64,000 nucleotides of DNA from Prasinococcaceae sp. CCMP 1430 (lineage: Eukaryota; Prasinodermophyta; Palmophyllophyceae; Prasinococcales; Prasinococcaceae): assembly GCA_013416795.1 (NCBI GenBank), contig RQSC01000021.1:1-64000 (forward strand), written 5' to 3'. Shown piece after piece: positions 53,389 through 63,719 of this stretch. Position 1 is the stretch's first letter, and every line of letters starts with the position of its first letter. Under the pieces are notes generated by a model. It searched no databases. It was given only the letters and a program-made list of their open reading frames with translations, and was not told the DNA's origin. Made by a program: the position numbers and the translations under genes.

Positions 53389-55221
53389 TTAGAGCTTCGC
53401 TTGAGGGTCAAATTCCCTCTGGGCCATTTTCGTGGCCAGGTCGGCCATGATCTCCTCCGAGCCACCGTAGACGGCCATGAACTTGTACGCCCTCCCGATG
53501 CGCTCGATGTTGGCGCCCATGCCCGTGCGCGTAATGCCGCGCCCGCCGAGGATTTGCACGGCGTGGTCCTGAACGTTGTGCGCCGCACGCGTCGTTTGCA
53601 GCTTGAGCAGCGCGATGGGACCGCCCAGCTTCTTGGTCTGCTCCTTGTAGGTCATGTGTTTCATTTGGTAGGTGAGAGCGTCGAGCGTGTTCTCCACGCC
53701 CTCAACCTCGTAGGTCATGTGCGCGAACTTGTTGCGTATGACTGGCTGATCAATGAGCTGCTTGCCGAAGACAGTGCGCTGGTTAGCCCATTTGTACGCA
53801 TCGGCAAGAACCAGTCGGTTCATGCCCTGCGCGATGCACGCGATCATCCACCTAGGGGGGGGGGGGGTAGTGGTGGTGGGTGCAAGGGCGAGGGGCATCG
53901 AGGAGGTTTCCGAGTGGCGGAGGGGTGGCGGGAGGTGGCCGAGCAGTTCAAGCGGAGCGAGCGCGACGCGAGACAGCGAGCGCGAGTCAGCGAGCGACCC
54001 CCGGGACGCGCGCTTCCCACTGGGGGATCCTGTGGAGAGGTCGCGCCGGCTGCTCCAGATCAACAGGAAAGCACACTGAGCCTTCCGGGGCTTGCCGCAC
54101 CTCTCGTGGTTGAAGTTGGCCATGATGCAGCCGAAGCCTTGATCCAGCGGGCCGATGAGGTTCCGCGCGGGCACGACGACCTCGTCGAAATCCACCCACG
54201 CGGTACCCGCGGCAGGCGAGTAGGACGTCTTGATGGGCTTGGTTTCCACGCCCATCGAGCGCTCGATGAGCAGCAACGAGATGCCCGCAGTGCCCTGGCC
54301 CTCGGTGGTGCGCACGGCCGTCACGAAATAGTCGGCGAAGGTACCGTTGGTGATCCACTTCTTGCTGCCGGTGACCACGAAGTCGCCGCCGGCATTGCGA
54401 CGCGCAGTCGTGCGCAACGCCTTGACATCGCTGCCGGCGAAGGCCTCGGATATCGCCAGGCAAATCACGGCGTCTCCCGAGAGGACCTTGGGCGCTACCT
54501 CTTGTTTCATCCAGTCGGGGCCAAAGTGCAGCACCGGCGGGAGGCCAATGACCAGCCCTGCGCCAATGCCGTCCACGAAGCCCGGGCAGCCGAGGCGGGC
54601 GCTCTCCTGGTGCACGAGCATTTCGTGGAAGTAGTCGAAGCTGGCCGAGGGCACGCCACCGGGCAGTTTGATGCCCATGGACTCCACCATGGCGAGGTGT
54701 GGACCTGGACCGATGCGCGCGGCCAGGATGCCGGCGGCGCCCATCTTCTTGTAGAGCTCACGGGCGGGCGGCTTGCCGGCCTCCTCGAACATTTCAACCT
54801 GATCGCGCAACTCACGATCGAAGAATGCGCGCGTGGCCGTCTGGCACGCGGCGTGCGAGTCGTTGTAGTACGGCGAGCGCCAGCCGCGGCGGAACGACTT
54901 TTCCGCGTACGGGCCCGGATCAATCGCGCCCTCCTGGCGGCCACGTTCGATGGGCGTCTCGCCCTCGACAACTCCAACGACGTACTTGTCGCCGCTCTTG
55001 CGAAGGATGTCCGCCTTGTGGTTGGCGAAGAACTCCTGCGTCGCGTCGCGCCCTGCCATGGCGAGCAGCACCACGCGGCCTCCCGGGTGAAACTTGGCAA
55101 ACTTGGTGAGGTCGTATACCCGTCCCCCAAGGATGACCCAGAGGCTCTCCGCTGTCGCGTGCCGCGCGACCTCCGCGCGGCTTATCGTCGTCAACCCGCC
55201 CATCGCGGCCGCTGCGGACAT
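53389..55221 (-). CDS. Cytochrome b5 / acyl-CoA dehydrogenase fusion
   Basis: FAD-dependent acyl-CoA dehydrogenase with an N-terminal cytochrome b5-type heme domain, predicted to oxidise an acyl-CoA and perhaps pass electrons to the fused heme. Exon 1 is 55221-54101 and exon 2 is 53851-53389; intron 54100-53852 (GTGCGG to a poly-C tract and TAG, phase 2) restores NHERWMIACIAQGMNR, about 527 aa. The b5 heme ligands are His-45 in FHPGG and His in FFANHKAD. Dehydrogenase blocks are AISEAFAGSDVKAL, GSKKWITNGTFADYF, YKWANQRTVFGKQLID and ILGGRGITRTG. The end of exon 2 (YGGSEEIMADLA) matches the family. Substrate chain length is unknown. Confidence 0.93.
   Translation of the reverse strand: MSAAAAMGGLTTISRAEVARHATAESLWVILGGRVYDLTKFAKFHPGGRVVLLAMAGRDATQEFFANHKADILRKSGDKYVVGVVEGETPIERGRQEGAIDPGPYAEKSFRRGWRSPYYNDSHAACQTATRAFFDRELRDQVEMFEEAGKPPARELYKKMGAAGILAARIGPGPHLAMVESMGIKLPGGVPSASFDYFHEMLVHQESARLGCPGFVDGIGAGLVIGLPPVLHFGPDWMKQEVAPKVLSGDAVICLAISEAFAGSDVKALRTTARRNAGGDFVVTGSKKWITNGTFADYFVTAVRTTEGQGTAGISLLLIERSMGVETKPIKTSYSPAAGTAWVDFDEVVVPARNLIGPLDQGFGCIMANFNHERCGKPRKAQCAFLLIWSSRRDLSTGSPSGKRASRGSLADSRSLSRVALAPLELLGHLPPPLRHSETSSMPLALAPTTTTPPPPRWMIACIAQGMNRLVLADAYKWANQRTVFGKQLIDQPVIRNKFAHMTYEVEGVENTLDALTYQMKHMTYKEQTKKLGGPIALLKLQTTRAAHNVQDHAVQILGGRGITRTGMGANIERIGRAYKFMAVYGGSEEIMADLATKMAQREFDPQAKL
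53855..53868. repeat. Poly-G (poly-C on the coding strand) run
   Basis: A run of about 14 G that forms the polypyrimidine tract of the acyl-CoA dehydrogenase intron when read on the minus strand. Confidence 0.85.
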
Positions 55222-55811
55222 CGTCAGCGGCGGCGCGCGCGACGGGGGGCGCGCGCCGAAGAGAGGTGAGAAGCGGGACGCTCCCACAAGATCTTTCTGC
55301 GCGGCGAACGGCGCCCACGGCGCATCTGTGGCGCCGTCCCCGTTGCCCTCCTTCCCCCCGCGCTTCCCCAACACCCTCCCCCTGACGACAGCCGCGGCCC
55401 GCGCTCCCTGCCGGCCGTGTCACGCTGACGGGGCGCGCGCCAACCACCGCACTCGATTTGATGGCGATACTACACCCTACTTTTTTTCGAAGCAACCACA
55501 AACAAGGCCTCGACCCAAACCCATGCGCCTTTGGGCGCGCACAATCCCTGCTGACGTGGCGACCGTGGCGCCAACAGCGCAGCAGAGCAGCGCCGCCGCT
55601 GCTGCTGGGTGCGGGCGGGGCGGCGGGGGGGCGGCACAGCGTGCGCGCGCGCGCGGTGTGGGGGGAGGGATTAAGAGGGGTGGGCGCTGAGAGGGGGGGG
55701 GGTGCAGGCTGGCCTCGGGCGGGTGGCCAAGTGGTGCTGGAGGCGGGGTGGGACCGCCGTGGGACTGCCGCGCGGCGCTGTGGGACTGGGACGCCTTTTT
55801 TCGCGCGGGAG
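55222..55811. other. Divergent upstream region of the dehydrogenase and PPK2 genes
   Basis: About 590 bp; A/T-richer near 55480-55500, then many G-runs (55615-55750). No gene recognised. Confidence 0.5.
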
Positions 55812-57533
55812 ATGATATCGGCAATCGCCGCTGCGCCAGCGGCGAGCGCGCCGCGCCGCGCGGTGACATGCGCGCGCTGTAGCGGCCGCAAGAGCAAGAA
55901 GGCACGTCGCGCGCGTGCCGCGGCGTCGGAGGACGGCGTGTCGGGCAACGGCGAGACGCACGGTCACCATCTTCCCGAAAATCAGGGTGTGACGATGGAT
56001 GTTGTCGCGAGCGACGAGGGCCAGTTCCCGAGCGCCGCCAAGGATTTTATGGATCATGCAAGGATGGTCGCAGACGATGTCTCGCACGCAGTCGATACTT
56101 CGAACGCACACGGGTCGCACGAGCACCGCAAGGGGCTCGTGATCGGTGAGGGGACAGACAAAGTCATTCTCGGCGTTCCTTCAGGCCACGGCCCCGACAA
56201 GCTGCGTGAGCTGTACGCGCCGTACGACGAGGATGCCATCGAGGCGGACGTGAAGAGGTTCAAGCGTGACTGGGTGCGTGGCGCCAATGTGCTGTTAGCA
56301 TCACGGCGCCTGGACGCCGCGACACGGCCATTACGCGGCGCACGGGCGCTCGAGCTCACCCTGGATGCGCGTTCGGCCCTGCATCCCTCGCCCCTGGCTG
56401 GAATTCGCGCGACCTCATCTGCCCGCTACCACGCGCATACGCTCTGCGCGTCTGTAGGTGTACGAAAAGACCTTGTTCAACCTCCAGACTGAGCTGGTGA
56501 AGCTGCAGGAGTGGGTACGCGCGACCAACGCTAAAGTTGTGATCATCTTTGAGGGCCGCGACGGGGCTGGCAAGGGCTCGACCATCAGCCGTATCACCGA
56601 CGTTCTCTCCCCGCGCATCTGTCGCGTGGCGGCGCTACCCAAGCCCAACGAGCGCGAGCAGACGCAGTGGTACTTTCAACGGTACGTGAGCCATCTTCCG
56701 GCAGGTGGTGAGATAGTGCTGTTCGACCGCTCCTGGTACAATCGCGCGGGCGTCGAGCACGTGATGGGCTTCTGCAGCCAGGAGGAGTACGTCGAATTCA
56801 TGCGGTCGTGTCCCGAGTTTGAGCGCATGCTGGTGCGGTCGGGCATTATCCTCCTCAAGTACTGGTTCAGCATATCGAACGACACGCAGGAGGAGCGCTT
56901 CGTCAAGCGACTCACGCACCCACTCAAGAGGTGGAAGCTCTCAACGATGGATCCCATCAGCCGCTCAAAATGGCACGACTACTCGCAGGCCAAAGACGTG
57001 ATGCTCCGTTACACGGACATTCGCCAGGCGCCGTGGACCATCGTGCCCTCCGATCACAAGAAGAGCGCGCGCCTCAACACTATCGCCGACATCCTTCGCC
57101 GGATTCCCTACAAAGAGGTACCGCCCGAGCACGAGCTCACCAAGGTGCGCTGCGCGACTGACGGGGCAGCCGCGTCGCCATGGCTGAGGCGTTTGTGCAG
57201 CTTCATGCGCGCGCTCCCCAGACCACACCTAACGCCCTCTGCGCTGAACCCGCGCGTGCGTGCGCGCGTTCGCGCGCCCCTCGGGCCACGCAGGATGAGC
57301 TGATCGCAATGCGGGCTCCCGACGACGCAGGCGTTGGCTACATGCGGCCTCCGATGGAGGACCAGGCGTGGGTCGAGCAAATCTATACTCCAGACGATTT
57401 GGCCCACTCGTACAAGGAGAAAAAGGCTGAGCTCAAGATGCTGAAGAAGCTCAAGAAGAAGGTCAAGAAGGAAAAGAAAGAGAAGGTAGAGGTGGAGGAG
57501 GAGGAGGACGAGGAGAACCTCGCCAAGCATTAG
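55812..57533 (+). CDS. Polyphosphate kinase 2 (PPK2) family protein
   Basis: PPK2 enzymes transfer phosphate between polyphosphate and nucleotides (ADP/GDP or AMP). Three exons: 55812-56273, 56458-57144, 57294-57533; introns GTGCGT to GTAG and GTGCGC to GCAG, phase 0, giving about 462 aa. The core has VVIIFEGRDGAGKGSTI (Walker A, residue about 187), RYVSHLPAGGEIVLFDRSWY, NRAGVEHVMGFC (Walker B/lid region), PLKRWKLSTMDPISRSKW and WTIVPSDHKKSARLN. The N-terminal 150 residues are unlike bacterial PPK2 and could include a targeting leader; the C-terminus is a Lys/Glu-rich coiled tail. PPK2 is mainly bacterial, so an old transfer is plausible; introns and GC content show that it is nuclear. Confidence 0.92.
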
Positions 57534-57805
57534 TGCGCTGGGTCACCGGGCGCGGCAGGCGCAGATCTCCCGGCTCGGGAGTCGAGGCGTCTGAACAAGG
57601 GCGCGCGCAGTAGTTGTCGGCCGACATATGCAGCATCGGCACGATCGCAGCGCTCGCCACCCCATCGGCAGCCCAGGTGCGCCGAGGCGTCGCTCGAGAC
57701 ACACACGAAACTAGATTGCGTGCGAAAGCTGTACGAAAGCTATATATATCGCGGGGCGGGGAGATTATTAATTTACCGCTCTACACGCACACAGCGTGCC
57801 GTTCT

Positions 57806-58411
57806 CTATATGTCGCCGCCGGACGCCTCTCTCGCTCGCCTGGCCTCTCGCAACCGCTGCCGAACGGCGTCATGGCGCTTGCGTGCCTCGGTGCCGCGTC
57901 TCCGCCGCGCAGCGATCTGCTCGGCGAGCGCGCGGTGTGCTGCCTGCTGCTCAGTGTCGTTCGAGTTGCCACCCGAGTGGCGCGCGTGGCCACCGCGTTG
58001 CGCCGCCGCGCGCTCGCGGTGCCACCGCAGCATGCGCTTGCTGTCCTCGCTCAACCCGGGGAGGTCGTCCTCGAAGTTGAGCTGGTCTGCCGAAGCACCG
58101 GCATAGACGCCGCTGCTGCCGCGGCTGCTGCCAGCGCTGGCGGTTCGCAGGCCTTCCCACATCGGCCCGGACGTCATGGCCTGCTGTCGGCGCCCCTCCC
58201 GCTCGATGGCGACGACAGGATCCTGGTCGCGCACTGACTTGTACGCGTCATCGGCGATGCGCGCGAGCGCGCGGAGGCCAACCGTGCGCAGCACGCCGCT
58301 TGCTGCGGCCAGGAAACGCGCGACAAGCCTGAGCGCGTACTCGCGGTGCAGGCAGTAGAATATCAAGAGCACGCCGAACAGCTTCGCCAGCGAGAGCGTC
58401 GAGAGCAGCAT
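57806..58411 (-). CDS. Small predicted membrane protein, unknown
   Basis: 201 aa, single exon. The N-terminus has one hydrophobic segment (STLSLAKLFGVLLIFYCL); the rest is polar with a charged helical end (RALAEQIAARRRRGTEARK) and a conserved-looking middle (DDAYKSVRDQDPVVAIEREG). No family recognised; a tail-exposed single-pass protein is the best guess. ATG 58411 starts just before the hydrophobic segment. It is divergent from the ankyrin gene, and its 3' end faces PPK2. Confidence 0.6.
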   Translation of the reverse strand: MLLSTLSLAKLFGVLLIFYCLHREYALRLVARFLAAASGVLRTVGLRALARIADDAYKSVRDQDPVVAIEREGRRQQAMTSGPMWEGLRTASAGSSRGSSGVYAGASADQLNFEDDLPGLSEDSKRMLRWHRERAAAQRGGHARHSGGNSNDTEQQAAHRALAEQIAARRRRGTEARKRHDAVRQRLREARRAREASGGDI

Positions 58412-58744
58412 GGCGACGGGCGCGTGCGTGCCGCCGCCGGCCGCGCACGTGTGGCCTTGCGGCGGCGCACACGCGCTCGGGAGCTCGAGACTTTCGAATG
58501 GCGTGAGGGCGAGGCTCGGCCCCCGCGAGGGGGGTTCGGGGAACCGCCACGGGAGAGCTCAAGAGGAAAAAAACGCGGGCATGCGCCGGGTGGCTGGGAG
58601 CGCGCAGCCGCGGACCGGTGCGCCACACTGCGGGGGTCCAGGGTCGTGGCTGTGCTGTCGATGCCGTCCTTGTGCGAGCGTGCGCAGGTTGGTGCCGTGC
58701 GCCAGTGAGTGCCGGGCGCGGACGCAGCCAGGGGCACGACGGAC
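58412..58744. other. Divergent upstream region of the small membrane protein and ankyrin genes
   Basis: 333 bp, GC-rich, with an A-run at about 58565; no gene recognised. Confidence 0.45.
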
Positions 58745-61221
58745 ATGGACGGCGAGGACGCCGACGCCGGCGTCAATGTCCCTGCCGACGGGTGCTCGGA
58801 CGCGCCAGCGGGTGGCGCCAGCGCTCCGGGCGGCGCCGCTGCTGAAAAAGCACTGCTCCCCGACCCGGACGGCTACGATAAGTTCGAGCCGTGGGAGTGC
58901 GATGCGTTCCCCGAGCTTGCGGACGCGCTTGCATGCGCATGGCGCGTGCTGTGCGCGGCACCCGCGCGAGCGCGTTGGCACGCGCGTGCAGCACGTCGCA
59001 GGCCACGCGCGGATGAGGCGGACTCTGCTGCTGTGCTTGCAGTGAAGGCGGCGCTCGCGGCGGACCCAGAGAAGTCTGCAGATGCGCGGGGGAGTGGTGG
59101 CCGTAGCGCTTTGCATGTCACGGCTGAGCTCGGCCTGCGGCGCACCGCCGAGGGCTTGCTCGCCGCGGGCTGCAAGCTACTTGCATGCGACCACACCGGC
59201 GACACGCCAATGCACATCGCGGCTGAGCGGGATGACGCGCTTCTCGAGCTGATGCTGGACGCACGTGCGGAGGAGCTCAGGGCCGTGGGCGCGGCCAGCG
59301 GCATTAATCGCGGTGGAAAAGACGGATACTCGGCGCTGCATCGCGCGTGCAGTGGCTCCGCTGTGCGGGCGCTCGTCGCCGCAGGCGCTGACGTCCATAT
59401 GCGCAACGGTCTGACGAACGGGGAAATGCCCCTGCACTCGGCTGTGTCCCGCGGCAGGTTCTGCGCGGCAGAGGCAATGCTCAGTGACAGTGGCGCCAAC
59501 CCGAACGGCTGCGACGAGTACGGAACACCGCCGCTCACCCACCTCTACGACACGTGGCTAAACGACAGAGAGTGCCTCGGCGACCTCTGCGGAGAGGAGC
59601 ACATCGAAAGTATGACCGGGTTGCTGCTGCGTCACGGCGCAGACCCGCTCGAGGGCGATGAGGTGATGGACAGACCTTTGATCTGCGCGATGCGCGCGGG
59701 TATCCCTCGCTGCGTGGCTCTCATGCTCCGCCCCACCCGCGCGCGGCCGATGGGTGTGCCCGCCGACACACTTGGGGGCTCAGGGTCGGACACCCTGCTG
59801 AGCGTTGACGTGCGCACGGGCGACGGGCGCCTGGCGCGCATGCTGCTCGCCTCCAAGGCCGACCCCTGGGACATGCGCAGCGCGAGCTCAAGCAGCACCA
59901 TGCTACGCGATGATAGCTCGCCCATCTCTGAACTGTGCGCGCGTCCTGCCAGTGGCTTTAGGCTCGATCTGTTGCGCCACATGTTGCAGCCGCGCTTCCG
60001 CTTCAAGTTGAATAGCTACCCCGGGCTGCGGCTGCGCAAGTGGCGCCGAGCGCTATGCGATGCTACTCTTGCTGGCAACGCCGAGTACGCACATCTGCTG
60101 CTCGACATGGAGTTCGATGGCCGCACCGGCCTCGTCGGCCATTGCCGTGAGCCGTGCACGCTGCCCGTGGCGGGGCCGTTCGTCGTGCTCGATGAGGCGC
60201 AAGACGAGGCCATGCGACGCGCTGCGTACGCGGCAGTTGAGGAGGAGGTGGCGTTGGCAAACGAGCTATTTGCGCGCGCATCGGTGGCAACGGGTGGCAA
60301 TGCTGGAAGGACAGCTCAGCAGACGCCTGCAAGCGCCGCTTTCCTGGAGGCCACGATGGCGCACAGGGATGCGCTTCAAGTAGCAGCTGGCAATCGCGTC
60401 GCGAGCGACGCGCTCATCGCCCAGGCTGACCGCGAGGGCTTGGTGTGTGTCGCGGCGAGGGCGGCCATTGCGCCCCTTTTTGAGGCCGCACTGGACCGTG
60501 ATGGGCTGGTGCGCTCCGACTTGCGCGCCGACGGCGCCAGCGGAAGCACTGGCGTCGGCTCTCACCCGTGTGATGTCGACACGAGAATGTCTACGGCGCA
60601 GCACAAGGCCCGTGGCGCGCTGCGTGTGCTACAGCTGCTTCTTATGCGTCCTTCCCAGGCATTCATGTGGGATGAGGACTACATCCAGCTCGCGTCCGCG
60701 CGGCGCATGCTTGATGCGTTTGCACGAGCCGTGCAGAGGCGCGTGTCTTCGGCATCGGCGCCCGCAGAGCAAGGTATGCAAGCCTCTTTCTGTCTCGCAC
60801 TGCATCTGTGCGTGGCTTCTGCGTGCGTTGCTGACGAATCTAGCACCGGCGCGTTGGGCCCACTGCAGACCGCATCGCTCAGGCATTCAAGCGCACAAGT
60901 GAGGGCATTGCCACCGTCAGGGCCCTCATCGAAGGCTTTACTTCGCAAGGCTGTGTGCCATGGAAGCGAGAGACGCATCGCATGCGCCCGTGGCGGTTCC
61001 GCTCGTGCGCGTTGGTGCTCTTGCGATGCGCGCACAGGATGTCCAGCCGCAACGGCGACGTGGTTCGCGTTTCACTCGTGCCTGCCAAAGGCGCGGTCTG
61101 CTGCACCCTCACCCTCTTCGACGGTCACCGTGAGAGGCGAGACAGGCTTGCTGGCCTCGGCGACATGGAGCCAGAGCTGGTGTACCGCGTGTTGGCCGCT
61201 CTGTGCCAGACCATGTCGTAA
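58745..61221 (+). CDS. Ankyrin-repeat protein
   Basis: Exon 1 is 58745-60773 and exon 2 is 60869-61221; intron 60774-60868 (GTATGC to GCAG, phase 1) gives about 793 aa. Ankyrin units are seen at about 59095-59790: GRSALHVTAELGLRRTAEGL, GDTPMHIAAERDDALLELML, GYSALHRACSGSAVRALVAA, and EMPLHSAVSRGRFCAAEAML. A following part (LLRHGADPLEGDEVMDRPLI) continues the pattern. The C-terminal third is unrecognised. Without the splice the frame runs to 61264 with atypical sequence, which supports the intron. Partner and role are unknown. Confidence 0.82.
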
Positions 61222-61253
61222 AAATTGTATGTACTGTATGAAATCGCATGTTG

Positions 61254-61272
61254 TTGTACCATGATGGTACAA
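61254..61272. repeat. Palindromic TTGTACCAT-ATGGTACAA element
   Basis: A near-perfect 19-bp palindrome (TTGTACCATGATGGTACAA) about 140 bp before the start codon of the calmodulin-like gene, related to the ACCATC-GATGGT copies at 9866-9896. A binding-site role is inferred only. Confidence 0.5.
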
Positions 61273-61409
61273 AGTGGTGGTGGCAAGACTGCGTCTTGTT
61301 TTTTTTTCCGCTGCGCGGGCGATCTACGCGCAAGCGCGCAGCGGCACACCATATTGCGCCCCACCTGCGCAGCTCCCGCAAGAGGCTGTTCGAGGGCTCT
61401 TTGACAGCA

Positions 61410-61978
61410 ATGGCGGACGGGGACGTCGAAGCGAGCGGGCGGGCGGTGGTCGAGTCGCAGGCGCGGGCGTCAGAGCGCCTGAGCGAGGCCTTCGACCTCT
61501 TTTCGGGCGGCAATGACACGCTGCCGCGTGCAAAGGTGGGAGATGTGCTGAGGGCCACGGGCGTCGATGCCCTGCTGCACCAGAAGAGGCTGTATGCTGC
61601 CATCGAGCACGTCGCTGGTGGCGTCGATGAACTGTCTTTGCCCCAGGTAAGCGAAATCTTGCTCTTTACTTACGAAACAGGTTGCTAACACACGCGCCAC
61701 ACCAGGTCATGCGCGTGCAGGCCCGCCTGGAAGCTGAGGGCAACTGCGCGGACGCCACGGACGCGAGGAGGGAGATCGACAGCGCGTGCGCGGCGCTCGC
61801 TACGGGAAGCTCTACGCGCGGCTCGACGATCGATGCCGGAGAGCTGAAGAGGCTGCTGACGAGCGTCGGGGAAGCGCTCAGCGCAAGCGAGGCCGACGCG
61901 CTCATTGAAATGGCAGAGAAGGATGAGGGCGGCGACATAAAGCTTCCGATCACGTCTCTGTACCCCCCTGAGACGTGA
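61410..61978 (+). CDS. Calmodulin-like / light-chain-like EF-hand protein
   Basis: Two exons, 61410-61646 and 61706-61978; intron 61647-61705 (GTAAGC to CCAG, 59 bp, phase 0), about 169 aa. It has the four-helix-pair pattern of calmodulin relatives: SERLSEAFDLFSGGNDTLPR and AGELKRLLTSVGEALSASEA with DALIEMAEKDEGGDIKL. The calcium loops are degenerate, so calcium binding is doubtful. An essential-light-chain or centrin-like scaffold is a fair guess. ATG 61410 follows TTTGACAGCA. Confidence 0.7.
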
Positions 61979-62064
61979 TCCACTCAACGAGCGAATACGC
62001 ACGGGCTACTGTAGGTGTAGCACAACGAAGCTGAAATGGGATACAGTACAGTATGTTACACAAG

Positions 62065-63273
62065 TTATGGATCATAGCAAGAGGTGTCGCCTACCTGCGC
62101 CTCCACCCGTGCCGCGCGCCCGCCGCCGAGCTCCGACGATACGCTCGCGCAGCCGCCCGTGCCTTGCAACATCATCTTCAGACGGGGCGCTTGCGTGTCC
62201 ATCCATATGACCTGTGCGCGTGCGCACCCAGCGCGCAGGGCAAGCCGCAGCTTGCCTTTGGCTGCGCCATCGCCGGGAGCACACACCGTGCGCTCGGCCT
62301 CGATCTGCACCTCGGCCTCGCGCCCGAGAGCACGCGTCGCTTTGGCCGACAGGGCAAGGGTCGTGGTGAGGTCCGTGCGGACCGCGAGCCGCATTGCTGC
62401 GCTCTCTGCCTGTAGCACGTACGCCGCCGGCCGCCGCCGGCATGGGTCGAGCGCGAGGGCATCGAACTCCAGCGTCTGCTTGATGAGCGCGTCGTCAGGC
62501 GCGACGCGCACGCGCAGCCTAGCGCGCCTTTCCGCAGGGTGCAGTGTCAGCGAGCGCTCGAGGCCTTCGCGGTTGGAGCGCATCGCGACGGCACCCAGCA
62601 GACCATCTTCGCCACAGCCGGCACGTTCGCATTGCAGCATGTCCACCTCGCCAGGCGCCGCCGAGTGCACGACGGCAATACGAGACCACCCAGCTGTGGC
62701 GGGCGCATCGCTCAGCTCCAACGAGGCCTCGAGCGCGGCCGAGCGCCTCTCATCCACCTCCAGCTGTGCGCGAAGCTCAACCGCGTCAGTGCCGCTGCCC
62801 ACTCCGGGCGCGTCTGGTGGTACGTGCGCAAACGCGGCAGAGACGAGAGCGCGCGGCGAAGCGGGCACCACGGCCGTCGCCATTGCCGACGCGCCAAATG
62901 GCACCACGTCGGGCGTGGCCACCACACACGCGCGTTCCAGCTTGGCCAGCTTGTACTCCTCGGGCACATTTGCTTCCGCGTAGAGAGGCTGCGCGAGGTC
63001 TTGCATCCGCCTCTGCTGGTGCTGCTGGTGCAGCCGCTCCTTGTTCGCCTCTTCCCCATCTTGCTGCTGCTGCTGACAAATTGTCTGCATTGCGGAGGCG
63101 GGCGCGCGCGCGCCCATAGGCGACATCGGTCCAGCCGTGCACCACCAGGTACGTACGCGCCGCACGGACCGCAACACCACCGCTGTTGCCGCGCCCACGC
63201 CTGCGCCCGGCGCGGGCAAGGGCGTTCCTCTCTGCTCAGTCGCAGCGGTCCCGCCTGGCGCCGCGAGCGCCAT
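62065..63273 (-). CDS. Unrecognised protein with possible beta-rich C-terminus
   Basis: No family recognised. The frame from ATG 63273 (MALAAPGGTAATEQRG) is open for 402 aa. Inside it a 72-nt segment, 63156-63085 (GTACGT to GCAG, phase 0), looks like an intron; removing it joins RSVRR to TICQQQQQDGEE and gives 378 aa. Next come a Gln/His-rich run (QQQQQ), YAEANVPEEYKLAKLERACV, and alternating hydrophobic strands (LRLALRAGCARAQVIWMD). The pattern might fit a beta-barrel or beta-sandwich, but that is only an impression. A TGTAAC lies shortly after the stop. Confidence 0.55.
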   Translation of the reverse strand: MALAAPGGTAATEQRGTPLPAPGAGVGAATAVVLRSVRRVRTWWCTAGPMSPMGARAPASAMQTICQQQQQDGEEANKERLHQQHQQRRMQDLAQPLYAEANVPEEYKLAKLERACVVATPDVVPFGASAMATAVVPASPRALVSAAFAHVPPDAPGVGSGTDAVELRAQLEVDERRSAALEASLELSDAPATAGWSRIAVVHSAAPGEVDMLQCERAGCGEDGLLGAVAMRSNREGLERSLTLHPAERRARLRVRVAPDDALIKQTLEFDALALDPCRRRPAAYVLQAESAAMRLAVRTDLTTTLALSAKATRALGREAEVQIEAERTVCAPGDGAAKGKLRLALRAGCARAQVIWMDTQAPRLKMMLQGTGGCASVSSELGGGRAARVEAQVGDTSCYDP

Positions 63274-63719
63274 CGCTTTGCGCGGGCGCGAGGGCGCGCG
63301 CGCCGGCCGCGGTGGCGCACCTCATGCGTGAGGCATCGAGTGCCTCGCCACTCACAAAGTCTATATCTGCTGTCAGTGGGCGCGCCGCCCTGTGGCGCCC
63401 GCGCGTCGCCCTCGCGCCCCGCCGATGAGACTCCTGAGGTGGAGGGTCCAACACGCCAGGGTGCGTCGTTCGGAGGGATTTGGGTTGAACTCGGTGTTTT
63501 GGGTATGCGTGTGCACAGGGTTAATATGGCCAGCCTGCGGTGCGGACTTCCCGCCAAAAGTGGCGCCCGCGGCAGGCAGGATGGACAGTGCGAGGGAGCG
63601 AGTCAGACGCGGCGCGCACGGCGCAGGCACCCCACCCGAAGTACCCACCCAACCAACCACCCACTCGGGTCCTAGCTGGTCCCGACCGCCGAGCCTTGAC
63701 CTGCGGGCGGGAGGACGGG
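63274..63719. other. Upstream region between minus-strand gene and window-end plus-strand frame
   Basis: GC-rich, with an A/T-richer patch near 63475-63520; no gene recognised. Confidence 0.4.

Noticed and set aside
53401-55269. Plus-strand frame of 622 codons
   Set aside because: Exact antisense of the acyl-CoA dehydrogenase; composition-driven open frame without conserved sequence.
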